From: Brevundimonas subvibrioides ATCC 15264
GTDB lineage: Bacteria; Pseudomonadota; Alphaproteobacteria; Caulobacterales; Caulobacteraceae
DNA: 64,000 nt
Direction: 5' to 3'
Assembly: GCF_000144605.1 (NCBI RefSeq)
Contig: NC_014375.1
Location: 2,982,501 to 3,046,500 of the forward strand
Part shown: in pieces, positions 8,714 through 17,473 of the stretch
Layout of the letters: every line of letters begins with the position of its first letter
How positions within the stretch are numbered: position 1 is the stretch's first letter
Position numbers and translations under genes: made by a program
The notes under the pieces: generated by a model
Databases searched by the model: none
Seen by the model: the letters and a program-made list of their open reading frames with translations, nothing else
What the model was told of the DNA's origin: nothing

Positions 8714-10186
8714 TCAACGTGCCGCCGAAACGCCGGCCGCGACGTCCCTCGCCACCTGATCGAACACGCCACGAACGGCGGCCGCGTCGGACATCCCGGT
8801 CAGGGGATCGGGATGACGGGGCCGCAGCCCGAGGCCGTGCAGCACATAGAACCAGTTCACGTCGGCGAAGAGGTCGCCCGGCCGCGCCCTGCAGCGCCCC
8901 GTGGCGCGATAGAGGTCGATCCGGCTCTGAAGACTATCCGGCAACGACTGACCGGTCACGTCTCGCCAGAAGGGGGTGTCGCGCCGCGCGCTGAGGCCAT
9001 AGTGGGCGACGATGAAGTCCCGGATCGTCTCATATTCCTCGATCAGAGAGGCGTTGTAGGCGGCGATATTGGCCGGGTCGAAGGTCCGGTCCGGGAAGTG
9101 GTCCAGCAGCTTGTAGAGGCCGCTGGTCACCAGATGGATGCTGGTCGATTCCAGCGGCTCCAGGAACCCCGAGGCCAGGCCCAAGGCGACGACGTTGCCC
9201 TTCCAGAAGGCCTTGCGCCGCCCGGTGGTGAAGCGAAGCTGACGGGGCTCGGCCAGAAACGTCCCGCCCACCTGTCGGGTCAGGTCGTCGAGCGCGGCCT
9301 GATCGTCGATGTGGCGGCTGGAATAGACGTAGCCGTTGCCGGCCCGGTGCTGCAGCGGAATCCGCCAGCGCCAGCCGGCGTCCCTGGCGTGGGACAGGGT
9401 ATAGAGCTGTGGCTCGCCGTTCAGGGCGGTGGGACCCGCCACGGCACGATCGCACGGCAGCCAGCGGGTCCAGTCCTCGTACCCGGCCGCCATGGCGCCT
9501 TCGATCAACAGGCCGCGAAACCCTGAGCAGTCGATGAACAGGTCCGCCCCAAGCCGGTCCCCTTCCCGGAAGAGCAGCTCGTCGACATGACCGGCGGGCG
9601 TGCGGGTGACGTCGACGACGGTGCGGTCCAGACGCCGGACACCGCGCCGTTCGGCCACGGTGCGCAGGGTGCGGGCGACCAGCGCCGCATCGAAATGCAG
9701 CGCGTACCGCAGACCGGCACGGGCGGGACCCTCGCGGGGGTCGGGGGGCGTGAACCGCCCGGCCTCGGCCAGCGCGGCGGCCAGGCTGAAATCGACGACA
9801 CCGCGCGGTTCGTCCCAGGCCGCGGCGCGCTGCAGATGATGGTGGAACGGGCGGCGGTCGATGGCGACGCCGAACGTTCCGAAGGGATGCCAGTAGTGCT
9901 CGCCGACGGTCTTCCAGTCCTGGAAGCGGATGCCCAGCTTGAGGGTCGCCTCGGTCTCGCGGATGAAGGCTTCGCGATCGATGCCGACGAGGTCGAGGAA
10001 ATCGAGGATGGGCGGGATCGTCGCCTCGCCCACTCCGACGATCCCGATCTCGGCGGACTCGACCACGGTGATACGCACGTCCGAGCCGCGCAGGGCATGG
10101 CCCAGCAGAACGGCGGACATCCAGCCCGCCGTCCCCCCGCCGACGATGGCGATCGACCGAATGGCCCCGGGATCCGTCTCCTGCAT
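8714..10186 (-). CDS. Tryptophan-halogenase-like flavoprotein
   Basis: A 490-residue protein with the complete flavin-dependent halogenase pattern. The FAD-binding GGGTAGW is at residues 16-22, the lysine in ATLKLGIRF at Lys83 is equivalent to the catalytic lysine of PrnA, the WRWRIP motif is at 272-277, and GFLEPLES supplies a glutamate at 346. Its length is normal for the family. In Caulobacterales and Xanthomonadales such proteins are often encoded directly after TonB-dependent receptors in carbohydrate loci and have no proven halogenation role. Here it lies 61 bp after the receptor gene, with a stem-loop between them. The catalytic residues look intact, so an active enzyme is possible, but its substrate and link to sugar uptake are unknown. 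Confidence 0.9.
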   Translation of the reverse strand: MQETDPGAIRSIAIVGGGTAGWMSAVLLGHALRGSDVRITVVESAEIGIVGVGEATIPPILDFLDLVGIDREAFIRETEATLKLGIRFQDWKTVGEHYWHPFGTFGVAIDRRPFHHHLQRAAAWDEPRGVVDFSLAAALAEAGRFTPPDPREGPARAGLRYALHFDAALVARTLRTVAERRGVRRLDRTVVDVTRTPAGHVDELLFREGDRLGADLFIDCSGFRGLLIEGAMAAGYEDWTRWLPCDRAVAGPTALNGEPQLYTLSHARDAGWRWRIPLQHRAGNGYVYSSRHIDDQAALDDLTRQVGGTFLAEPRQLRFTTGRRKAFWKGNVVALGLASGFLEPLESTSIHLVTSGLYKLLDHFPDRTFDPANIAAYNASLIEEYETIRDFIVAHYGLSARRDTPFWRDVTGQSLPDSLQSRIDLYRATGRCRARPGDLFADVNWFYVLHGLGLRPRHPDPLTGMSDAAAVRGVFDQVARDVAAGVSAAR

Positions 10187-10210
10187 CCGTCAAATCCGCA
10201 GAACGGCTAC

Positions 10211-10236
10211 GGGCGGTGGAGCGTGCCCCACCGCCC
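10211..10236 (-). terminator. Stem-loop between TonB receptor and halogenase genes
   Basis: A perfect 9-bp GC stem (GGGCGGTGG / CCACCGCCC) with an 8-base loop lies in the 61-bp gap after the TonB receptor stop codon. No T-run follows on either strand. It may stabilise the receptor mRNA or partly stop transcription, giving more receptor than downstream enzymes. It is not a classical terminator. Confidence 0.45.
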
Positions 10237-10247
10237 GCGCCGGAGCC

Positions 10248-13193
10248 TCAGCGCCCGAGCGTGAAGCGCGCGCCGATGGAGATCCGCCGCTCGCCCGTCG
10301 CATTGCGGAACGGCAGGTTCTCGAACTGCAGATAGCGGCCGCTTTCTTCCTCGGTCAGATTGATGCCTTCCAGGACGATCTTGATGTCCTCGGTGACGGC
10401 ATAGCCGATCTGGCCGTCTAGCTGGCCATAGGCCCGCTCCCAGGTCGACAGGTTGTGCGCGTCGGCTCCCGATCCGAAGGCGAAGTTGCCCTGGTAGCTC
10501 TTGTCGCGCCAGGCGTAGGACAGGCGTGCCTCGAAGCCATAGCCCTCGTAGTAGCCCTGGACGTTGAAGGCGTTCTTGGCCACGCCGGGGATCGGCAGGT
10601 TGTCCTCGAAGTCCGAGAAGTTCGAGCTCTCGGAGTCCGAGTAGGTGTAGTTGACGTTGAAGCCGAAGCCGTTGTCGAAGGCGTATTGGGCCGCGAGTTC
10701 GATGCCCTTGATCGTACCGCCCTCGCCGTTCACGGGCTGGGTGAAGACGCCGACCGTGGACCCCGCCGTCGATCCATCCGCGACCCGGCGAGACACCGTG
10801 TCGGTCTGGATGAAGCTGTCGACGCTCTTGTAGAAGATGGCCGCCGACAGCAGGCCCTGCGAGCCGAAATAGCGCTCGTAGGCGATGTCGTACTGCGACG
10901 CGCGGTACGGATCGAGGTCGACGTTACCGCCGCTGCCGTTGGTGTAGATGAACCGGTCGAGGTCGGGACCCGGCGTCGAGCTGCGGGTGAAGTTGAAGCT
11001 TGAGCCCTGGCCCAGCTGGAACAGGTTCTGGCGGGACACGACGCGGGCCGCCGAGACCCGCAGTTTGTCGGTCTCGTTGACCTCCAGCACGCCGCTCGCG
11101 CTCGGCAGGACGTCGGTATACTCGCGCTGCGTCGTCACGGCGACGGGATTGGCCAGCACGCCGTTCCAGCTGTCGGTGCCGAAATAGTAGGCCCCCGAGA
11201 TCGGTGTCTGGCTGGAGTCGATGCCCAGCTCGGTCTTGATGACGCGGGCCCCGGCGTTGAGGTGGAAGCGATCGCCCTCGTCGCCCACGTCGAACATCAG
11301 ATAGCCGGACGTAGTCTTCTCCTCGACCTTGAAGGACTCCACCGGGTCGCGGAAGAAGGTGAAGGGGGTCGTGGGATAGAGGGACTGGATCCACTCAACC
11401 GGATTCGTCATCTGGCTGCGATTCTGGACCAGGGCGGTGATGCCGCCGATGGTCACCGTCTCGAACCGGTCCGGGTTCGTCGCGGCCGTCTGGTAGGGCG
11501 TGATCAGAGCCGGCGAATCCCCGAAACGACCGCCCGGCGAGCAGACCGCGCGTCCCGGTGTGCCGACCGGCAGTTCGCAGGACTTGAAGCCGATGGCCCC
11601 GTCCTGGAAATAGCCGAACGGGGTCCAGTCGCCGAGGCCCAGGGCGTGGGCATCCAGTTCGCCCCGGCCGGCATAGCTGGCCAGGTAGCGTCCGTATTCG
11701 GAGTCCACGGTCCGCTCGGCGTAGCGGCCGCCGAAGCTGATGGTCAGGCCCTCCGCATAGTCCGGCGAGTACTCCAGGTCGGCACGCAGCGAGGCGTTCT
11801 CGATCTCCGTGTTCTCTCCGAAGACCCAGTGCGACTTGGCGAAGACCGACGTCGGGGTGGTGAACTGGGCCGGGTTGGCAGGCGTGAATGTCGGGCTGTC
11901 GCCGTTGCGGTAGCTGTAGGTAAAGGTCGCCGGGGCCGTCGGGTTCGGCACGAGGCCGGCCGCCGTGCCGTTGCGAACCGTGTACTGCGTATAGCGGACG
12001 TCGTTGTTGCCGCTGGTGCTCTCGTAATCGCCCTTGGAGTAGGCGGCGCGGACGCTGCCCCGCAACGATCCGCCGTTGTCCCAGTCGGCCGCGACCTGGA
12101 AGTTGTCGGTGCTGGCCTCGGCGTTCTGGACGAAGGAAATCGCCTCGGCCGAGTTGGCCGTCAGCGTGCCGCTCTCCAAGACATTGTTGTCGCCGAGGGT
12201 CAGGTTCGCGGCCGCATAGGTCGCGTTCTCGTTGGCGAACGGGAACTTGATCGAGGCTTCCTGTGTCAGGATCGACAGGTCGGAGTGGAACCAGTCGGCG
12301 GTCAGGGTCAGGGAATCACTGACCTCGAAGTCGGCGTTCAGCGAATAGCCGATCCGCTCGCGCTCCTGATCCCGGATGGTCGCGTAGCGATACTCGGGCG
12401 ACCAGATGTTGCGGGCCGGGCCGCCGCTGACCGGCCGGGCCAGGAAGGCCCAGCCCCCGCGGTTCTCGCCGCCCAGCGCTTCGGTGAAGATGTCGGTCCG
12501 GTCGTACGAGACGGTGCCGAGGATAGCGAACCGGTCGCCGAAGCGGTGACCCACGACCAGCGAGCCCGTCGGGTTCCAGTCCCCGTCGTCGCCGTTCACG
12601 GTGCCGCGCACATCCCCCGCGATCAGCGTGTCGCTGCGCAGCGTGCGGGCACCCCGCGTCTGCAGGTCGATGATCCCGCCGAGGCCGCCTTCCAGCAGGG
12701 AGGCGTCCGGCGACTTGTAGACGTCCACGCCGCCGATCAGCTCGGAAGGGATGCCTTCCAGCGAACTGTCCTGACGGATGTTGCCTTCACCGAGGCGGAA
12801 GATTTCAAGACCGGTGACGAAGATGTCCCCGTTGAGCAGGGTGACGTTCTGGTCCAGCCCGCGAATGCGCACCTTCGTGCCCTGACCGTTTTCACGATCG
12901 ATCTGCACCCCGGCGAGACGCTGCAGCGATTCCGCGATGTTCTGGTCGGGGAATTTCCCGATGTCCTCGGCCGTGATCGACTCGATGATCAGGTTGGATT
13001 CGCGCTTGGCGTTCAGCGCATCGGCGAGCGAGGCGCGAAAGCCGGTGACGATGATCTCGTCGACCTGCGTCTCCTGCTCCGCCGGAGCGGCCGGAGCCGC
13101 CGACTGGGCGAATGCGGGTGCCGCGGCCCCCAAGGCACCGACCGATGCGGCCGTCAAAAGGACCGCGCGGATGTTGCGTCGTTGATTGAGCAT
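10248..13193 (-). CDS. TonB-dependent outer-membrane receptor (carbohydrate uptake)
   Basis: A 981-residue protein starting at the ATG at 13193, which follows a good GGAGGGG site. The signal peptide ends near APAFAQS, a TonB-box-like DEIIVTGF follows, and then the plug domain (ESLQRLAGVQIDRENGQG, VRIRGLDQN). The rest is a beta-barrel ending in an aromatic-poor terminus (ARFTLGR). It should import an oligosaccharide across the outer membrane using TonB energy. It is the first gene of a minus-strand unit with the halogenase-like and ROK kinase genes, and a LacI-type operator lies about 145 bp upstream. An open frame continues upstream to 14444 only because stops are lacking; that part is antisense-frame noise over the permease gene. 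Confidence 0.93.
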   Translation of the reverse strand: MLNQRRNIRAVLLTAASVGALGAAAPAFAQSAAPAAPAEQETQVDEIIVTGFRASLADALNAKRESNLIIESITAEDIGKFPDQNIAESLQRLAGVQIDRENGQGTKVRIRGLDQNVTLLNGDIFVTGLEIFRLGEGNIRQDSSLEGIPSELIGGVDVYKSPDASLLEGGLGGIIDLQTRGARTLRSDTLIAGDVRGTVNGDDGDWNPTGSLVVGHRFGDRFAILGTVSYDRTDIFTEALGGENRGGWAFLARPVSGGPARNIWSPEYRYATIRDQERERIGYSLNADFEVSDSLTLTADWFHSDLSILTQEASIKFPFANENATYAAANLTLGDNNVLESGTLTANSAEAISFVQNAEASTDNFQVAADWDNGGSLRGSVRAAYSKGDYESTSGNNDVRYTQYTVRNGTAAGLVPNPTAPATFTYSYRNGDSPTFTPANPAQFTTPTSVFAKSHWVFGENTEIENASLRADLEYSPDYAEGLTISFGGRYAERTVDSEYGRYLASYAGRGELDAHALGLGDWTPFGYFQDGAIGFKSCELPVGTPGRAVCSPGGRFGDSPALITPYQTAATNPDRFETVTIGGITALVQNRSQMTNPVEWIQSLYPTTPFTFFRDPVESFKVEEKTTSGYLMFDVGDEGDRFHLNAGARVIKTELGIDSSQTPISGAYYFGTDSWNGVLANPVAVTTQREYTDVLPSASGVLEVNETDKLRVSAARVVSRQNLFQLGQGSSFNFTRSSTPGPDLDRFIYTNGSGGNVDLDPYRASQYDIAYERYFGSQGLLSAAIFYKSVDSFIQTDTVSRRVADGSTAGSTVGVFTQPVNGEGGTIKGIELAAQYAFDNGFGFNVNYTYSDSESSNFSDFEDNLPIPGVAKNAFNVQGYYEGYGFEARLSYAWRDKSYQGNFAFGSGADAHNLSTWERAYGQLDGQIGYAVTEDIKIVLEGINLTEEESGRYLQFENLPFRNATGERRISIGARFTLGR

Positions 13194-13336
13194 AGGCTTC
13201 CCCTCCATTTCCGGAAACCCGCGCGACATCGACCTGCAGCGAGGTCGTGAAGCCGACTTTCCGCGAGCGCACGCGGCGCCTCTTCCCAGATTCAGTCCGG
13301 TGTCTTTGTGCCCGGTGACACTAGAAGGCCTGAAAA

Positions 13337-13350
13337 AGACAGCGCTGTCA
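13337..13350. promoter_or_regulatory. LacI-type operator upstream of the TonB receptor
   Basis: AGACAGCGCTGTCA matches 13 of 14 bases of the palindromes at 2921 and 17445. On the minus strand the site contains a TTGACA hexamer (13351-13346) suited to be the -35 box of the receptor promoter, although no convincing -10 was found. Binding here would block the polymerase. Confidence 0.75.
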
Positions 13351-13390
13351 ATCGCGCCTTGGGAACCGTTGTTTCTCCAGGTTTCGGTGG

Positions 13391-14632
13391 CTAGCGGACG
13401 CCCCTGACCAGCGTGATCACGGTGCCGCCCGCCACGGCGAAGGCCGCCGCGACGACATAGGTCGGCGCGAAGTTCTGCCCGGAATTGGCCTGAAAAAGCA
13501 GGATGCCGAGCGCGGGCGCGATGATCTGGGGCAGGACATTGGCAATGTTGATCAGACCCAGATCGCGGCCTGCGTGCTCCGGTCGCGGGAGGATCTGCGC
13601 CACCAGCGCGATGTCCACCGTCGAGTAGAGCCCGAGGCCGGCTCCGAACAGGGCCTGACCGATCAGGGGCCCGGGCCAGGCGGGAAACGCCGCCATGGCC
13701 AGCAGGCCGGAGGCCAGAAGCGCGCCGCTCACGATGACGAAGATCTTCCGGCGCCCGATCCGGTCCGACCAGATCCCGCCGCCGATCCCCGCCAGCATCG
13801 AGGTGACCGTCCACGCGGCCAGCAGCCAGCCGAAGACCATATCGACGGCAGCGGCTCCGAACTGCTGGGCGAGCGTCCGGGACTGCTGCACGTAGTAAAG
13901 AAGGTAGAGCGCATTCATCGCGACCGCGATCTGCACCATCAGCCGTGAGGCGAAGGCGATCCGGAAGTCCGCGGTCCGGAGAGCGTCGAGCGAAAAGTGG
14001 GTCCGCGGCGCGGCCGGCGGCAGTACCGGTTCCCGCACGCTCAGAAGCAAGGGGGCCATCAGCAAACAGACGGTCGCTCCGGTGACGGCAAACCGCCAGT
14101 CGGATCCCGACAGCAGGATCGCCACGACCAGCGACGTGAACAGGGTGGCAGTCGGCTGGGCTGTCCCGATCAGGGCGGAGGCCAGGCCCTTCTGTCGATC
14201 CGGAACGAGATCCGGGAGCAGGGCCACCAGCGGCCCGAACATCGCATTGAGGCCGATCTGGAACAGGACCACGCCGAGGATCAGCGCGAGGCGGGTCCCG
14301 GCACCGTAGATGACTCCATAGGCGAGGAGCGTCAGCACGAGGCCTATCGCGATCCACGGACGTCGGCGACCGAAGCGGCTGCGGGTCGCGTCGCTGAGCG
14401 AGCCGAACACGATGTTGGCGATGCCGCAGGCCAGGCCGCCCCACAGCGCGGCCTGGCTGAGCAGCACCACCTTGCCGACGGGATCGACCTCCCCGGCCTT
14501 CAGCGGCAGGAGGAAGTTCAGCAGCGGCACGAAGGCCACGAACGCCGCCGTCTGGGCCAAAGTCAGCGAGGCCAAGGTGGCCCTGGAAACGGGTCTGGCC
14601 CCGTCTGTCCGCTCATCCGGCGAAAGGAACAT
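13391..14632 (-). CDS. MFS sugar transporter (SLC45/GPH-like)
   Basis: A 413-residue inner-membrane protein with about twelve hydrophobic segments. The loop GSLSDATRSRFGRRRPWIAIG is the conserved loop 2-3 signature of the SLC45/GPH-like sugar symporters. It probably imports a disaccharide or glucoside with protons. It lies 71 bp after the GH3 gene on the same strand and is likely co-transcribed with it from the operator-controlled promoter at 17431-17459. This locus therefore has two different inner-membrane permeases; the other is FucP-like, at 6472. One may take the oligosaccharide and the other the monosaccharide. Confidence 0.85.
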   Translation of the reverse strand: MFLSPDERTDGARPVSRATLASLTLAQTAAFVAFVPLLNFLLPLKAGEVDPVGKVVLLSQAALWGGLACGIANIVFGSLSDATRSRFGRRRPWIAIGLVLTLLAYGVIYGAGTRLALILGVVLFQIGLNAMFGPLVALLPDLVPDRQKGLASALIGTAQPTATLFTSLVVAILLSGSDWRFAVTGATVCLLMAPLLLSVREPVLPPAAPRTHFSLDALRTADFRIAFASRLMVQIAVAMNALYLLYYVQQSRTLAQQFGAAAVDMVFGWLLAAWTVTSMLAGIGGGIWSDRIGRRKIFVIVSGALLASGLLAMAAFPAWPGPLIGQALFGAGLGLYSTVDIALVAQILPRPEHAGRDLGLINIANVLPQIIAPALGILLFQANSGQNFAPTYVVAAAFAVAGGTVITLVRGVR

Positions 14633-14703
14633 GCACCCAGGCCTTCAGCCGACTCGAACGTCGCGATGCTCGCGGTGATCGGGGACCGGCGCAACCGGCA
14701 TCA

Positions 14704-17226
14704 TCAGGGCGCAGGGCACACCGCGATATTGTCGTGCGAGGCCAGTTCGACTTCCGAAACGGAGATCGTCATGGGCGCGCTTGTGGCCAGGGCGAACGGC
14801 GTGTCGACCGACGCCACATCGGCACCTGCGGCCCTGAAGCAGGACAGCCGCACTCTCAGCATGCGCCATTCGCCGACCGGGGCCGCGCGCAGAATGTCGC
14901 CGATCGGGACCCGGCCCGCGCCCATCGCCAGGGACACGGGGCCAGACGGCACGGCGTCCACCCGGTACCTGAATGAGAGGGTCAGCTCGCCGTTGCTCTG
15001 TCGGGACACATCGACCGGGGGACCGTTGATCGCCGCGATCGCGGCCTGGTCGCCGACGAAGGCCAGCTGACGGGCGCTTTCCTGGGCCAGATCGTCGACG
15101 GGGCGGACGGTGACGCCCGCGCGGGGACTGGCCCCCGTCCGGCCGTCGCTGGACCGCGTCTCGCCGCCCGCGTCCCGCAGCGACAGACTCCACGGGGCGG
15201 CCAGCCGTCCATCGACCAGATACCGATCGACCGCGCTGCCGGTGCCCGACACGCCGCTGTCTTCCGACAGCGCCGGCACGGACGACGGTCGCTGGTAGGT
15301 CAGGCCGTAGCCATAGGCGAACTGCGGATCGTAGCCGGGATCGCCGCGGTTCAGCGGTGCGCCCGCGGCCGTCTTCGGCCAGCTGAAGGACAGCGTCCCC
15401 TTGAAGTCGTTGCGGGGCGTCCCCGCGCGATCGCCCACGATGACGTCGGCGACCCCTCCCCCCTCGGTTCCCGGCAGCCAGGCGGCGACGAAGGCGTCCG
15501 AGGCGTTGATCTCGGGATTGGTCCACATCGGCCGGCCCGACAGGAACACCGAGACCGTCGGCACGCCCGCGGCCTTCAGCCGCCTCAGGGTTTCCAGCGG
15601 ACCCGTGGGCGTGAAATCCAGCGTCTCGAGATCGCCCTGGAACTCGGCATAGGGCGTCTCCCCGAACACGACCACCGCGACATCGGGTTTTTGCTCGAAG
15701 GTGCCGTCCGGGCTGAGCATGGCGGACCCTCCGGCGTCGGCGACGGCCGCCTGAATGCCGCCCCAGATCGACTGGGCCCTGGGGAAGTCGGCATTCGTAT
15801 TGCCCGTGCCCTGCCAGCTCAGGGTCCAGCCCCCTGCCGCCTGTCCGATATCGTCCGCGGCGGTGCCGGCGACGAGCACGCGCGCACCCGCGCGGATCGG
15901 CAGGACCCTGCCCTCGTTCTTTAGCAGCACGAGCGATTCACGAACGGCCTGACGGGCCAGGGCGCGATGGTCGGCAGAGGCGAGGACGCTGAAGTCGCCT
16001 TCGACCGGGCGTGCGTCGCCGAACAGCCCGGCCTTGACCTTGACCCGCAGGATGCGGCGCACGGCCTCGTCCAGACGACCGCCGGGGATTTCGCCCGAGC
16101 GGGCCTGCGCCAGCGTGTTCTCGTACAGGGGGCGCCAGCTGTCCGGGGCCATCAGCATGTCGATGCCGGCGTTGATGGCCAGAGGGCAGCTCTCGTTCGA
16201 GCATCCGGGGATCTGCCCGTGGGCGTTCCAGTCGGAAACGACCAGACCGTCGAAGCCAAGTCGCCCGCGCAGGACGTCCGACAGCAGGGTCTCGTTGCCC
16301 GACAGCTTCAGTCCGTTCCAGCTGGAGAAGCTGACCATGACCGACAGCACCCCCGCATCGATCGCGGCGGGATAGCCCCCCAGATGAATGTCGATCAGGC
16401 CCTGTTCGGGTCCGACGTAATCGCCCTGGTCCACCCCGCCGTTTGTGCCGCCGTCGGCCAGAAAGTGTTTGGCGGCCCCTGCGATATGGCCGGGCGACAG
16501 CGGCCGGTCCGTTAGAAGTTCGCCCTGCAGTCCCAGGGTCATAGGGCCGGCATAGATGCGCTGGACCTCGGGGTCTTCGGAATAGCCCTCATAGGTGCGG
16601 CCCCAGCGGTCGTCGCGTGGCACGGCCAGGGTCGGTCCGAAGGTCCAGTCCGCGCCGGTCGCCGCGACCTCCAGCGCCGTCGCCTCGCCGATGCGGCGGA
16701 TGAGGTCCGGATCGCGCGCCGCGCCCAGTCCGATGTTGTGCGGAAAGATGGTGGCACCCACGACGTTGTTGTGCCCGTGGACGGCATCAATGCCATAGAT
16801 CAACGGCACGCGGGCCCCGGGCCTCGCCGCCGCCGCGGCGCGAAAGGCGCGGGCCAAGTCGACCCAGGCCTGAGGCGAGGCTCGCTCGTCGCCGCCGGGC
16901 GACGAGTTGCCGCCCGCGAGGATCGAACCCAGCGGATACTGTGCCAGCTGATCGGGCGTGATCGCGGCGATGTCAGCCTGGATCAGCTGTCCCACCTTCT
17001 CCTCGACGGTCATCCGCGCCAGTAGCGCTTCGACGAACGCCTCGGTCCGGGCGTCGCTCATCGCCGCCGGCGACTGAGCGGTCGGCCACAGGTCGGGATG
17101 GGCCTGTGTCGAGGGCGTGACGCGCGAGGCCCCGGCCGACACGTAGTGGGTCTGTGCCAGACTGCCGCCGGCAAACGCGATGGACGCGGCGGTCGCAAGG
17201 GCCAGAAGAGATACGGCTCTGCGCAT
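14704..17226 (-). CDS. GH3 exo-beta-glucosidase, secreted (ExoP-like)
   Basis: An 840-residue protein with a signal peptide ending near GGSLAQ. The GH3 N-terminal barrel shows YGIDAVHGHNNVVGATIFPHNIGLGA, AAKHFLADGG and the nucleophile Asp332 in GFDGLVVSDWNAHG. The alpha/beta second domain follows (LVLLKNEGRVLPI, VVVFGETPYAE), and the remaining C-terminal part of about 230 residues resembles the extra domain of exo-1,3/1,4-beta-glucanases. It should release glucose from the ends of beta-glucans or cello-oligosaccharides. It is the first gene of an operon with the downstream permease. A promoter with a LacI-type operator over its -35 box lies about 220 bp upstream. Confidence 0.92.
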   Translation of the reverse strand: MRRAVSLLALATAASIAFAGGSLAQTHYVSAGASRVTPSTQAHPDLWPTAQSPAAMSDARTEAFVEALLARMTVEEKVGQLIQADIAAITPDQLAQYPLGSILAGGNSSPGGDERASPQAWVDLARAFRAAAAARPGARVPLIYGIDAVHGHNNVVGATIFPHNIGLGAARDPDLIRRIGEATALEVAATGADWTFGPTLAVPRDDRWGRTYEGYSEDPEVQRIYAGPMTLGLQGELLTDRPLSPGHIAGAAKHFLADGGTNGGVDQGDYVGPEQGLIDIHLGGYPAAIDAGVLSVMVSFSSWNGLKLSGNETLLSDVLRGRLGFDGLVVSDWNAHGQIPGCSNESCPLAINAGIDMLMAPDSWRPLYENTLAQARSGEIPGGRLDEAVRRILRVKVKAGLFGDARPVEGDFSVLASADHRALARQAVRESLVLLKNEGRVLPIRAGARVLVAGTAADDIGQAAGGWTLSWQGTGNTNADFPRAQSIWGGIQAAVADAGGSAMLSPDGTFEQKPDVAVVVFGETPYAEFQGDLETLDFTPTGPLETLRRLKAAGVPTVSVFLSGRPMWTNPEINASDAFVAAWLPGTEGGGVADVIVGDRAGTPRNDFKGTLSFSWPKTAAGAPLNRGDPGYDPQFAYGYGLTYQRPSSVPALSEDSGVSGTGSAVDRYLVDGRLAAPWSLSLRDAGGETRSSDGRTGASPRAGVTVRPVDDLAQESARQLAFVGDQAAIAAINGPPVDVSRQSNGELTLSFRYRVDAVPSGPVSLAMGAGRVPIGDILRAAPVGEWRMLRVRLSCFRAAGADVASVDTPFALATSAPMTISVSEVELASHDNIAVCPAP

Positions 17227-17430
17227 GGTGATCCTCGTACGCGATCATCAGAAAAATCGCCGCGGCGCGATCGGCCGCGGCGAAGGTCGTTCAGGAGATT
17301 CACAAGAGACGACCGACGGGATCGACGACCGGGCGCGGCAGCGACGGCGGGCCTTCAGGGCGAAGGAGACCGGCAAGCCGGCCGTTCCGATGGCGTTTCC
17401 GCGCCTTTTCCACAGCGCTCTTGAACGCCG

Positions 17431-17459
17431 ATTAGTCCCGATAATGACAGCGCTGTCAA
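17431..17459 (-). promoter_or_regulatory. GH3 operon promoter overlapped by LacI-type operator
   Basis: On the minus strand TTGACA (17459-17454) and ACTAAT (17436-17431) are spaced by 17 bp, a plausible sigma-70 promoter for the GH3-permease operon. The perfect palindrome TGACAGCGCTGTCA at 17445-17458 covers the -35 box, so a bound LacI repressor would exclude polymerase. The site starts just 15 bp past the stop codon of the LacI gene. Confidence 0.75.
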
Positions 17460-17473
17460 CAGGCCTGAAATGT

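Noticed and set aside
10248..14444. A 1398-codon minus-strand open frame running through the TonB receptor and beyond
   Set aside because: The receptor has a good ribosome site and signal peptide at 13193. The extra 417 codons are arginine/proline-rich and overlap the permease gene in another frame, as expected for stop-poor GC-rich DNA.
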